17,826 nt of DNA from Acidimicrobiia bacterium (lineage in GTDB: Bacteria > Actinomycetota > Acidimicrobiia > IMCC26256 > PALSA-555): the NCBI GenBank assembly GCA_017853455.1, contig JAFMJM010000023.1, positions 1 through 17,826 of the forward strand, written 5' to 3'. Shown piece by piece: positions 7,432 through 14,207 of this stretch (positions are counted from its first letter, which is position 1; every line of letters starts with the position of its first letter). The position numbers and the translations under genes are program-made. Below the pieces are notes generated by a model, which did no database searches, was not told the DNA's origin, and saw nothing but the letters and a program-made list of their open reading frames with translations.

Positions 7432-7471
7432 GGTGTCGCGCGGTGTCGCGTGGTGTGGTGCGATGTGGTGG
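7432..7471. repeat. Four imperfect 10-base tandem repeats
   Basis: The units are GGTGTCGCGC, GGTGTCGCGT, GGTGTGGTGC and GATGTGGTGG, at 7432, 7442, 7452 and 7462. The first two differ at one base; the later two drift. They fill most of the 75-base gap between the di-iron gene and its downstream partner. They could be replication slippage, or spaced binding sites on one face of the helix. Confidence 0.6.
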
Positions 7472-7494
7472 CCGTCGTGTCGGCCGGGAACGGC

Positions 7495-8616
7495 TCAGGC
7501 GGTGGCTGCGGCCCCGGCGTCGAGCAACTCGTACTCGAGCTCGGTGTCGACGGCGTTCTCGAAGTCGATGACCCCGATCTCGGTGAAGCGGTCGCGCAAC
7601 CAGCCGTCGCCGGCGTCGAGCAGACCGAGCTTCTTGCAGTTCGGGACGATCTTGGAGAACAGCGCGGCCTGGAACGGGTTCGTGCCGGCCTCCCGCAGGG
7701 TGAAGAGCATCCGCGTGACGTCGGCACGGTCGACGCCCATCCGCTCCCACACCGCGTGCATCATGATGCGGTCACGCATCCGCAGTGCCGCCTCGAAGGC
7801 GAACTCCTGGCGCTCGAGGATCTCGGCCTGGCTGAGCCCGGCGTAGAACTCCTTGAGCGAGATGACGCCGAAGGCGACGTGGCGGGCCTCGTCGGCCATG
7901 ACGTACCGGAGGAGTTGCTTGAGCAGGGGCTCGTTGGTCACGAAGTGCATGAACCCGAACGCCGCGAGGGCGAGACCCTCGATCATGATCTGCATACCCA
8001 TGTAGGTCATGTCCCAGCGGGTGTCGCCGACCACGTCGTCGATCAGGAGCTGGAGCGCCGGGTTGACGGAGTAGTGGCCCTCGAGCTTCTCGTCGAGGTA
8101 GCGGGCGAAGACCTCGACGTGCCGGGCCTCGTCCATGACCTGGGTGGAGGCGTAGTACTTGGCGTCGATCCACGGGACGGTCTCGACGATCTTGGCGGTG
8201 CAGACGAGGGCGCCCTGCTCACCGTGGAGGAACTGGCTCAGCCGGTGGTTGAAGGACTCGATCGCGAACCGGTTCCACTCGGCGTCGCCCCAGGAACGCA
8301 CCGGCGAGCCCTCGGCCTCGACGAGCAGGTCGCGCATCCCGGCCATGGCCCCGCCGAGCTCGACCGCGACCCTCTCGACGTCGACGTCGGTGTCCCAGGG
8401 GAGGTCGTTGGCGTTCCACTGCCGGACCTTGGCCTTCTCGTAGAGGGTCGACAGGGCCGGACGGGTGCGCTCGTAGTCCCAGGTGAAGACGGCATCGCCC
8501 CCGATGTGCTGGGCGTGGAAGTCGGTGCCGAAGTCGATGGCGTCGTCGGCCAGGATCGACTCGATGCTGTTGACGTCGTCTCGTCCGAGGAAGGAGTCTC
8601 GGTGCTGCTCGGCCAT
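7495..8616 (-). CDS. Ferritin-like di-iron carboxylate protein (R2/AurF-like fold), 373 aa
   Basis: A cytoplasmic helical protein with a probable di-iron centre, likely an oxidase or oxygenase. The ligand pattern occurs twice with equal spacing: E133 then DE-x-x-H at 162-166 (DEARH), and E213 then DE-x-x-H at 242-246 (DEARH). In both halves 28 residues separate the first Glu from the Asp. This is the E-X28-37-D-E-X2-H motif described for AurF-type N-oxygenases and related R2-like proteins. The extra AurF histidine is not obvious, so the reaction is unknown. It has no signal peptide. The start is the ATG at 8616, with GGAGG seven bases upstream. The next gene on the same strand is the alpha/beta protein, a plausible partner. 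It diverges from arsC. I cannot assign a substrate. Confidence 0.9.
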   Translation of the reverse strand: MAEQHRDSFLGRDDVNSIESILADDAIDFGTDFHAQHIGGDAVFTWDYERTRPALSTLYEKAKVRQWNANDLPWDTDVDVERVAVELGGAMAGMRDLLVEAEGSPVRSWGDAEWNRFAIESFNHRLSQFLHGEQGALVCTAKIVETVPWIDAKYYASTQVMDEARHVEVFARYLDEKLEGHYSVNPALQLLIDDVVGDTRWDMTYMGMQIMIEGLALAAFGFMHFVTNEPLLKQLLRYVMADEARHVAFGVISLKEFYAGLSQAEILERQEFAFEAALRMRDRIMMHAVWERMGVDRADVTRMLFTLREAGTNPFQAALFSKIVPNCKKLGLLDAGDGWLRDRFTEIGVIDFENAVDTELEYELLDAGAAATA

Positions 8617-8684
8617 GGTTCGCCTCCGGGGTTCGGGGGGTGCGAGGGATCCGGGCGGGGTTCCGCCGACGGTGGGCGGGACCC

Positions 8685-8702
8685 GGTTACCCGAGGGTAG
8701 CC
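8685..8702. promoter_or_regulatory. 18-base inverted repeat in the arsC/di-iron divergent promoter region
   Basis: GGTTACCC and GGGTAGCC face each other around GA, with one mismatch. The right arm overlaps the arsC -10 (TAGCCT, 8698-8703), and a minus-strand TACCCT (8694-8699) lies inside it. A repressor bound here could control arsC and perhaps the divergent di-iron gene. Confidence 0.4.
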
Positions 8703-8703
8703 T
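8698..8703 (+). promoter_or_regulatory. -10 element for a leaderless arsC transcript
   Basis: TAGCCT ends six bases before the GTG start at 8710, the same spacing as at aat, the regulator gene and the ligase gene. No -35 is evident. Confidence 0.5.
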
Positions 8704-8709
8704 CGCCCC

Positions 8710-9075
8710 GTGGGCCGTCTGACCGTCTACCACAACCCCCGGTGCAGCAAGTCCCGTGGCGCCGTGGAGATCCTCGAGGAGCGGGGCGCGGACTTCGCCG
8801 TCGTCGAGTACCTGAAGGCGCCGCTGTCCCGCGTCGACCTCGAGCGCATCGTCGACGCGCTCCCCGGTGAGCCCGGCGCCCTGGTGCGCCGCGACCAGCG
8901 GTTCACCGAGTTGGGGCTCGACCCGGCCCGCCTGGCCACGGCCGCCGAGGTCGTCGACGTCCTGCTCGCCCACCCCGAGTTGATGGAGCGTCCGGTCGTC
9001 GTCGCCGACGACGGCCGCACCCTGATCTGCCGCCCGTCCGAGACCGTGCTCGAGCTCCTGGAGGACCGATGCTGA
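8710..9075 (+). CDS. arsC: Arsenate reductase, glutaredoxin-coupled ArsC type, 121 aa
   Basis: A cytoplasmic thioredoxin-fold enzyme that would reduce arsenate to arsenite. YHNPRCSKSR (7-16) places the catalytic cysteine at residue 12, as in E. coli ArsC. The oxyanion-binding arginines are kept at R60 (ALVRRD), R94 (ERPVVV) and R108 (ICRPSE). EYLKAP and ELGLD match family blocks. Spx-like relatives lack this full arginine set, so reductase is the better call. The start is the GTG at 8710; there is no ribosome binding site but a -10-like hexamer lies six bases upstream. The 3' end overlaps the acyl-CoA dehydrogenase gene by seven bases. No arsR, arsB or acr3 gene is nearby, so a role in arsenic resistance rests on the protein alone. 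It is shorter than E. coli ArsC at the C-terminus. Confidence 0.88.
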   Translation: MGRLTVYHNPRCSKSRGAVEILEERGADFAVVEYLKAPLSRVDLERIVDALPGEPGALVRRDQRFTELGLDPARLATAAEVVDVLLAHPELMERPVVVADDGRTLICRPSETVLELLEDRC

Positions 9076-10334
9076 CCGACGACGAACTCCGCCTCGAGGT
9101 GAAGCGCTTCATCGGCGACGCCTGGGACCCCGACCTCACGCTCGCCGAATGGTGGGACCGACTCGCCGAGTCGGGCTGGGCCGTGCCCACGTGGCCGACC
9201 GAGTGGCTGGGCCGGGGTCTGCCCGGGGCCGCCGCCCGGGCGGTCGGTGAGGAGCTGCGCGCCGGCGGCGTGCCGGGCCCGCCGGCCGGTCTCGGCCTGC
9301 TGCTGGCCGGTCCGACGATCCTCGCCCACGGCACCGACGAGCACAAGGCGCGCTACCTGCGCCCGATCGTCAACGGCCAGGAGGCCTGGTGCCAGTTGTT
9401 CTCCGAGCCGGGCGCCGGTTCCGACCTCGCCTCGCTGCAGACCAAGGCCGTGCGCGACGGCGACGAGTGGATCGTCAACGGCCAGAAGGTCTGGACCTCG
9501 GGGGCCCAGACCGCCGACTTCGGCATGCTGCTGGCCCGGACCGATCCCGACGCCCCCAAGCACAAGGGCATCTCGTACTTCGCGTTCTCGATGGACCAGC
9601 CCGGGGTGGAGGTCCGCCCCCTGAAGGAGATGACGGGTCGGTCGCTGTTCTGCGAGGTGTTCTTCACCGACGCCCGCGTCGCCCACTCGGAGTGCATCAA
9701 CGGGCTCGGGGGCGGGTGGATCGCCGCCAACACGACGCTCGCGGCGGAGCGGGCCGGGCTCGGTGCCGGGGGCGCCGGGGCGTCGGGTGGCGGGTTCCCC
9801 GGCAAGAAGAACGGCATGCTCGAGGAGCGGGTCGGCGCCCTCATGGAAGGCGCCCGGGCCAGTGCCGCCCAGGCGTCGCGCGCCGAGCGCGGTGCGGTCG
9901 CGATGCGGCGGGTGGCGAAGGATCTCGGACGGAACGACGAGCCGGTCCTGCGCCAGCACCTCGCCCAGTCGTACATCCTCGACGAGATCGGCCGGATGAT
10001 GTCGATCCGCACGAAGCAGCTCCGGAGCGCGGGCCGTCCGCTCGAGGGTGACGGCAACCTGGCCAAGCTCCAGATGAGCCGGGTGCTGCGCCACGGCCGT
10101 GACCTCGGGCCCGAGCTCATCGGCCCCTGGTCGATGATCATGGGCGAGGAGACCCCGGGCGAGGGCAACTTCCAGGAGGCCACCCTCTGGGCGCCCGGTC
10201 CGTCGATCTACGGCGGCAGCGACGAGATCCAGAAGAACATCGTCGGTGAGCGGGTGCTCGGTCTGCCCAAGGAGCCGGGGCCGGACAAGAACACCCCGTT
10301 CAAGGACCTCGCCGTCGGGACCCAGAAGGGCTGA
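9069..10334 (+). CDS. Acyl-CoA dehydrogenase family protein, 421 aa
   Basis: An FAD-dependent enzyme that would introduce an alpha-beta double bond into an acyl-CoA. Conserved blocks are W-C-Q-L-F-S-E-P-G-A-G-S-D-L (FAD/substrate binding), WIVNGQKVWTSGA, and the C-terminal SIYGGSDEIQKNIVGERVLG. The C-terminal catalytic Glu of medium-chain enzymes (Y-E-G) is Gly here (Y381-G382-G383), as in several actinobacterial FadE proteins. A Gly-rich insertion around GAGGAGASGGGFPGKKNG sits before the helical domain. The start is the ATG at 9069, with GGAGG at 9060-9064; it overlaps the arsC stop by seven bases. Substrate chain length cannot be told. Some FadE proteins lacking this Glu work as two-subunit complexes; no partner is seen here. 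Confidence 0.9.
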   Translation: MLTDDELRLEVKRFIGDAWDPDLTLAEWWDRLAESGWAVPTWPTEWLGRGLPGAAARAVGEELRAGGVPGPPAGLGLLLAGPTILAHGTDEHKARYLRPIVNGQEAWCQLFSEPGAGSDLASLQTKAVRDGDEWIVNGQKVWTSGAQTADFGMLLARTDPDAPKHKGISYFAFSMDQPGVEVRPLKEMTGRSLFCEVFFTDARVAHSECINGLGGGWIAANTTLAAERAGLGAGGAGASGGGFPGKKNGMLEERVGALMEGARASAAQASRAERGAVAMRRVAKDLGRNDEPVLRQHLAQSYILDEIGRMMSIRTKQLRSAGRPLEGDGNLAKLQMSRVLRHGRDLGPELIGPWSMIMGEETPGEGNFQEATLWAPGPSIYGGSDEIQKNIVGERVLGLPKEPGPDKNTPFKDLAVGTQKG

Positions 10335-10355
10335 CGCCCGCTCCGCCCGGGGCGA

Positions 10356-10375
10356 CGTCGGTCAGAGCGCCGACG
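10356..10375. terminator. Hairpin at the convergent junction of acyl-CoA dehydrogenase and livF
   Basis: CGTCGG (10356-10361) and CCGACG (10370-10375) form a 6-base stem with an 8-base loop that holds the livF stop codon (10362-10364). There is no T-tract. Confidence 0.35.
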
Positions 10376-11099
10376 ACGCCTCGCCGCTCAGGTACTCGGC
10401 CAGCACGTCGGTCCCGACGTCGGCGGCCGGTCCCGACCACACGACCCGACCGTGGCGGAGCACCACGGCGACGTCGGCGAGATCGAGGGCGCGTTCGACG
10501 AACTGCTCGACGAGCAGGACCGTGACGCCCTCGTCGCGGATGCGGGCGAGGGACTCGAAGACCACGTCGACCATCCGGGGCGCGAGCCCCATCGACATCT
10601 CGTCGGCGATGAGGAGGCGGGGCGGCGCCGCGAGCACCCGCGCGAGGGCCAGCATCTGCTGCTCGCCGCCCGACAGCGTGCCGGCGCCCTGGTTCCGCCG
10701 TTCGGCCAGCACCGGGAAGAGGGAGAGCGCCCGCTCGAGGGCGGCGCGGCGCTCGGCCCGTGGCACCGAGAAGCGCAACTGCGCCCAGAGATTGTCTCGG
10801 ACCGACAGGTGCGGGAACAGGTTGCGGTCCTCGGGCACGTACGCCACTCCGGCCCGGCACATCCGGTGGGCCGGGAGGCCCGTCACGTCGACGCCACCGA
10901 ACGTGACGGTGCCGGCCTTCGGGGTGACGGTGCCGGCGATCGCCCCGGCGAGGGACGACTTCCCGGCGCCGTTGGCCCCGAGCACCGCCACGACGGAGCC
11001 CTGGGGCACGTCGAGGGAGACGCCGAACAGCGCCCGGGCGCTGCCGTAGGCGACCTCGAGGTCGCGCACCTCGAGCAGGGTGGCGGGTGCGGCGCTCAC
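10362..11099 (-). CDS. livF: Branched-chain amino acid-type ABC transporter ATPase (LivF-like), 245 aa
   Basis: One of two ATPases that power the adjacent permease. Walker A is GANGAGKSS (41-49), the ABC signature LSGGEQQ (142-148), and Walker B LLIADE (162-167). The usual switch His is replaced by Gln in LLVEQF, a feature shared by many LivF proteins, and this is why I call it LivF rather than LivG. PEDRNLFPHLSVRDNL is the LivF-type Q-loop region with Glu in place of the classic Gln. The start is the GTG at 11099, which overlaps the livG stop by four bases (GTGA). It is the last gene of the cassette. The transported substrate may not be a branched-chain amino acid. Confidence 0.92.
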   Translation of the reverse strand: MSAAPATLLEVRDLEVAYGSARALFGVSLDVPQGSVVAVLGANGAGKSSLAGAIAGTVTPKAGTVTFGGVDVTGLPAHRMCRAGVAYVPEDRNLFPHLSVRDNLWAQLRFSVPRAERRAALERALSLFPVLAERRNQGAGTLSGGEQQMLALARVLAAPPRLLIADEMSMGLAPRMVDVVFESLARIRDEGVTVLLVEQFVERALDLADVAVVLRHGRVVWSGPAADVGTDVLAEYLSGEASSAL

Positions 11100-11896
11100 G
11101 GTGTCTCCCCACCGGTGCCCACGGGCGCGGTCCCGAAGTAGGCGGCCTGGACCTCGGCGCTGGCCCGGACGTCGTCGGGCGTCCCCTCCACGAGCACCCG
11201 GCCGAAGTCGAGCACGGTCACGCGGTCGGACAGGGCGAGGACGAACTCGACGTTGTGCTCGACCAGGACGAAGGCCGTGCCGCGCTCGGCGCGGACTCGC
11301 CGGAGTGCCTCGCCCAGCTGCTCGGTCTCGTGGGGGTCGAGCCCCGACGACGGCTCGTCGAGCAGGACGACCGACGGCTCGGCGGCGAGGGCCCGGGCCA
11401 CCTCGACCAGGCGCCCGGTCCCGAGCGGGAGTGACAGGGCCGGACGCTCCGCCACCGCCCGGAGCCCGAGGAGGTCGAGGATGGCCTCGACCGTGGCGAC
11501 CTCGGACCGCCCGGGTCGCTCACCCGCTCCGCTGAGGTCACGGGCGAAGCCGACCAGGCTCTGACGTCCGTCACGCACTCGCTGGGCCAGCACGAGGTGT
11601 TCCCGGACCGTGAGCTCGGTGAAGAGCTCCATCCGTTGGAACGTCCGGGACAGACCGAGGCGGGCCCGGGCCTGGGGGCTGCGGCGCGTGACGTCGGTGC
11701 CGCGCAACGTCACCGAGCCGCTCCGGGGTCGGACGAGTCCGGAGAGGACTCCGAAGAGGGTGGTCTTCCCGGCGCCGTTCGGGCCGACGAGCCCGATCGT
11801 CCGGCCCTCGGGGACCGTGAGGGCCACGTCGTCGAGCGCGACCACTCCGCTGAAGTGGACGGTGATCCCGGTGGCGGCGAGCAGCGGGGTGGTCAT
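11096..11896 (-). CDS. livG: Branched-chain amino acid-type ABC transporter ATPase (LivG-like), 266 aa
   Basis: The second ATPase of the importer. The protein opens with MTTPLLAATGITVHFSGVVAL, which is typical of LivG. Walker A is GPNGAGKTT; GLSRTFQRMELFTELTV is the diagnostic LivG block with the Q-loop Gln; Walker B is VVLLDEPSSGLDP; the switch His is in VLVEHN. The ABC signature is atypical: LSLPLGTGRLVE replaces the usual LSYGxQR-like sequence, a known type of drift in LivG. The start is the ATG at 11896, which overlaps the permease stop as ATGA, and the stop overlaps livF. An upstream extension of the frame is antisense or low-complexity and was rejected. Confidence 0.92.
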   Translation of the reverse strand: MTTPLLAATGITVHFSGVVALDDVALTVPEGRTIGLVGPNGAGKTTLFGVLSGLVRPRSGSVTLRGTDVTRRSPQARARLGLSRTFQRMELFTELTVREHLVLAQRVRDGRQSLVGFARDLSGAGERPGRSEVATVEAILDLLGLRAVAERPALSLPLGTGRLVEVARALAAEPSVVLLDEPSSGLDPHETEQLGEALRRVRAERGTAFVLVEHNVEFVLALSDRVTVLDFGRVLVEGTPDDVRASAEVQAAYFGTAPVGTGGETP

Positions 11897-14199
11897 CGGC
11901 CCACTCCGGCGTCGAGGGCGAGGGCGTCCTCCTCGCGGCGCTCCTGGTCCTGGAACCGGCGGAGGCGCTGCCGGTCGACCAGGTCCTGGATGACGCCGCG
12001 GGGCTCGCGGGCCAGCCCGATGGCTCCGAGTCCGAACAGCACGGTCGGCACCTCGTGGACGGTGGCGTTCGAGAGGGACCACGTGACGGTCCAGGCCGCG
12101 GCTGCGACCGTTGCGAGGCCCACGGCGACGGTGACCGGCAGGGTGGTGGTCGGAGCGCCACCGCGGCGGTGCAGGCGGACGGCCACACCGACTCCGACGG
12201 CGAGGACGACGAGCACGAGGATGATGTGCACCGCCGTGGCGTCACTGGTGCGGTCCCACATCAGGACCGACAGTCCACCCCCGACCACGGCGAGGCCCGC
12301 GAGGCCGGCCAGTCCGCCGGGGCGGCGGGCGGCACCGCTCAGGACGATGCGGGCACCGAACCCCCCGACCGCCAGGAGGAGGCTGAGGACGAGGATCGCC
12401 GCGATCTTGAACGGAGCGACCGCGAAGAGGATCCCGGCGAGGAGCGCGCCGGTGACCGAACGGATCCCCCAGGTCACGATGATGGCCAGCCAGACCACCC
12501 CGACCAGCACGTCGAACGAACGGGGGGTGACCGTGCCGATGGTCGAGCCGAGCAGCGCACCGCCGAGTCCGGCGACGAACGCGCTCACGGCGAAGAGGAC
12601 CAGCTTGGCCCGTACCACGCTGATCCCGGTCGTCGACGCCGCCGCCTCGCTCGACCGCAGGGCTGCGAACACCAGACCGGCCGTGGCCCGCCGGAGGTTG
12701 ACGATGAGCAGGGCGCAGACGAGGAAGACCGCGGTGACGACGACGTACATCTCCGTCCGGCCGTCGAGCGAGATCCCGAAGGGGCGCGGCAGGAGGCGTC
12801 CGGCTCCGAAGTTCTCGAACTCCACCCGCTTCCAGACGAACTCCTGCACGAGGAGCGCGAACCCGACGGTCAGGAGCGCGAGGTAGAGGTCCCCGATCCG
12901 GAGGCTGGGCAGGGCGACGAGGAGCCCGAACGGCACCGCGACGAGCGCCGCGAGCAGGATGGCGACCCAGACGGGAACGCCGAGGTGCCAGGAGTCGGCG
13001 ACGTCGGTGAAGCGGGCGGCGGCGAACGCCCCGATCCCGGCGAAGGTCACCTGGGCCAGCGAGATGATCCCGCCCTCGCCGGCGACCAAGGTGTAGCTGA
13101 GGTACACGATGCCGAGCGCCACGCCCACGGTGAAGATGTTGAGCCAGTACGAGTCGAACACGGCCGGCACGACGGCCAGGACCGCGACGAGCACGATCGG
13201 TCCGGCCGCCCGGCGCCAGCCGTGGCTCGGGGGGAGGGCCGGGACCTCGCCGTGGCCGCCACCCGCGGCCCGTGCATCACGGGTGAACGCCTCGCGGCGC
13301 AGCCCCCCGGAGCGCAGTCCGTAGACGACGAGGAAGACGACCATGACGAGGAACGGGATGCTGGCCGACATCCCGACCGAGAAGAAGCCGGTCTCGGGCT
13401 GGAACTTGACCCAGACCTGCTGGAGGATCCCGACGGCGACGGCCCCGACGAACGCCAGGGGCAGGCTCGACATGCGGCCGATCACGACCGCCACGAACGA
13501 GCCGACCAGCAACAGGGTGAAGGCGAACTCCTGGAGCCCGACGAGCGGGGCGAACAGGACCCCGGCCAGTCCGGCCAGCATGGTTCCGGCCATCCAGGCG
13601 CCGGCCGTGACCCGCTCGGTGTCGATGCCGTGGATGGCGGCGTTGCGGGGGTGGTCGACCGCAGCCCGCGTCGCGAGACCCACCGGGGTGAGGCGCAGGA
13701 CGAGGGTCGCGCCGACGGCGATCACGACGGCACTGACGATGACCGCGAACTGGTTGGAGTTGACCCAGGTGCCGAACACACGCAGGAACTGCGGGTCGGG
13801 CGGGTTGTGCACCAGGCCGTCGGGCTGGAAGATCTCCTTCTCGACGAGGAACGGGAACACGATCTTCACGAGTGCCGGCAGGGCGACCCAGAGCCCGACG
13901 GTCGAGACGAGTCGGACGGTCGGGGTCGCGTCGGTGAGACGGCGGAAGAGCACCTGGTTGAGGACCAGGCCGAGCAGGGGTGCGAACACCAGGATCGCCA
14001 GCGGCGCCGCGACCGGGATGGGCAGGCGCGGACCGTGGGAGTACTGGTGGAGCCAGTAGTAGACGACCGCGACGGTCCAGGCCACGACCCCGTGGGCGAA
14101 GTTGAACACCCGCGACGACGTGTAGGTCAGGACCAGCCCGAGGGCCGAGATGGCGTAGACGCAGCCGGTGACGAGCCCGGCGATGATGTACGGGGTCAC
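11893..14199 (-). CDS. Fused LivH-LivM permease of a branched-chain amino acid-type ABC importer, 768 aa
   Basis: Both membrane subunits of the importer are joined in one chain. Residues 1 to about 300 are LivH-like, with TSSRVFNFAHG near the start and MAGTMLAGLAGVLFAPL in the middle. A hydrophilic linker of about 30 residues (TRDARAAGGGHGEVP region) leads to a LivM-like half with GEGGIISLAQVTFAGIGAF and the conserved AASTTGISV and LAGLGGALLG-like segments. A further tail of about 130 residues adds roughly three hydrophobic helices and ends in a charged cytoplasmic stretch (DRQRLRRFQDQERREEDAL). The start is the GTG at 14199, eight bases after the livJ stop. No good ribosome binding site is present, so translation is probably coupled. 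The stop overlaps livG by four bases. Confidence 0.9.
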   Translation of the reverse strand: MTPYIIAGLVTGCVYAISALGLVLTYTSSRVFNFAHGVVAWTVAVVYYWLHQYSHGPRLPIPVAAPLAILVFAPLLGLVLNQVLFRRLTDATPTVRLVSTVGLWVALPALVKIVFPFLVEKEIFQPDGLVHNPPDPQFLRVFGTWVNSNQFAVIVSAVVIAVGATLVLRLTPVGLATRAAVDHPRNAAIHGIDTERVTAGAWMAGTMLAGLAGVLFAPLVGLQEFAFTLLLVGSFVAVVIGRMSSLPLAFVGAVAVGILQQVWVKFQPETGFFSVGMSASIPFLVMVVFLVVYGLRSGGLRREAFTRDARAAGGGHGEVPALPPSHGWRRAAGPIVLVAVLAVVPAVFDSYWLNIFTVGVALGIVYLSYTLVAGEGGIISLAQVTFAGIGAFAAARFTDVADSWHLGVPVWVAILLAALVAVPFGLLVALPSLRIGDLYLALLTVGFALLVQEFVWKRVEFENFGAGRLLPRPFGISLDGRTEMYVVVTAVFLVCALLIVNLRRATAGLVFAALRSSEAAASTTGISVVRAKLVLFAVSAFVAGLGGALLGSTIGTVTPRSFDVLVGVVWLAIIVTWGIRSVTGALLAGILFAVAPFKIAAILVLSLLLAVGGFGARIVLSGAARRPGGLAGLAGLAVVGGGLSVLMWDRTSDATAVHIILVLVVLAVGVGVAVRLHRRGGAPTTTLPVTVAVGLATVAAAAWTVTWSLSNATVHEVPTVLFGLGAIGLAREPRGVIQDLVDRQRLRRFQDQERREEDALALDAGVGR

Positions 14200-14207
14200 C
14201 CGTGCGG

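Noticed and set aside
7495..8616. Ribonucleotide reductase small subunit as the identity of the di-iron protein
   Set aside because: No radical-bearing Tyr context or partner large-subunit gene is seen, and the paired DEARH motifs fit the wider R2/AurF-like group better.
6772..8700. A 642-residue plus-strand open frame opposite the di-iron operon
   Set aside because: Composition is mostly Val, Gly, Glu and Asp repeats produced by reading GC-rich codons in reverse; the minus strand holds two convincing genes.
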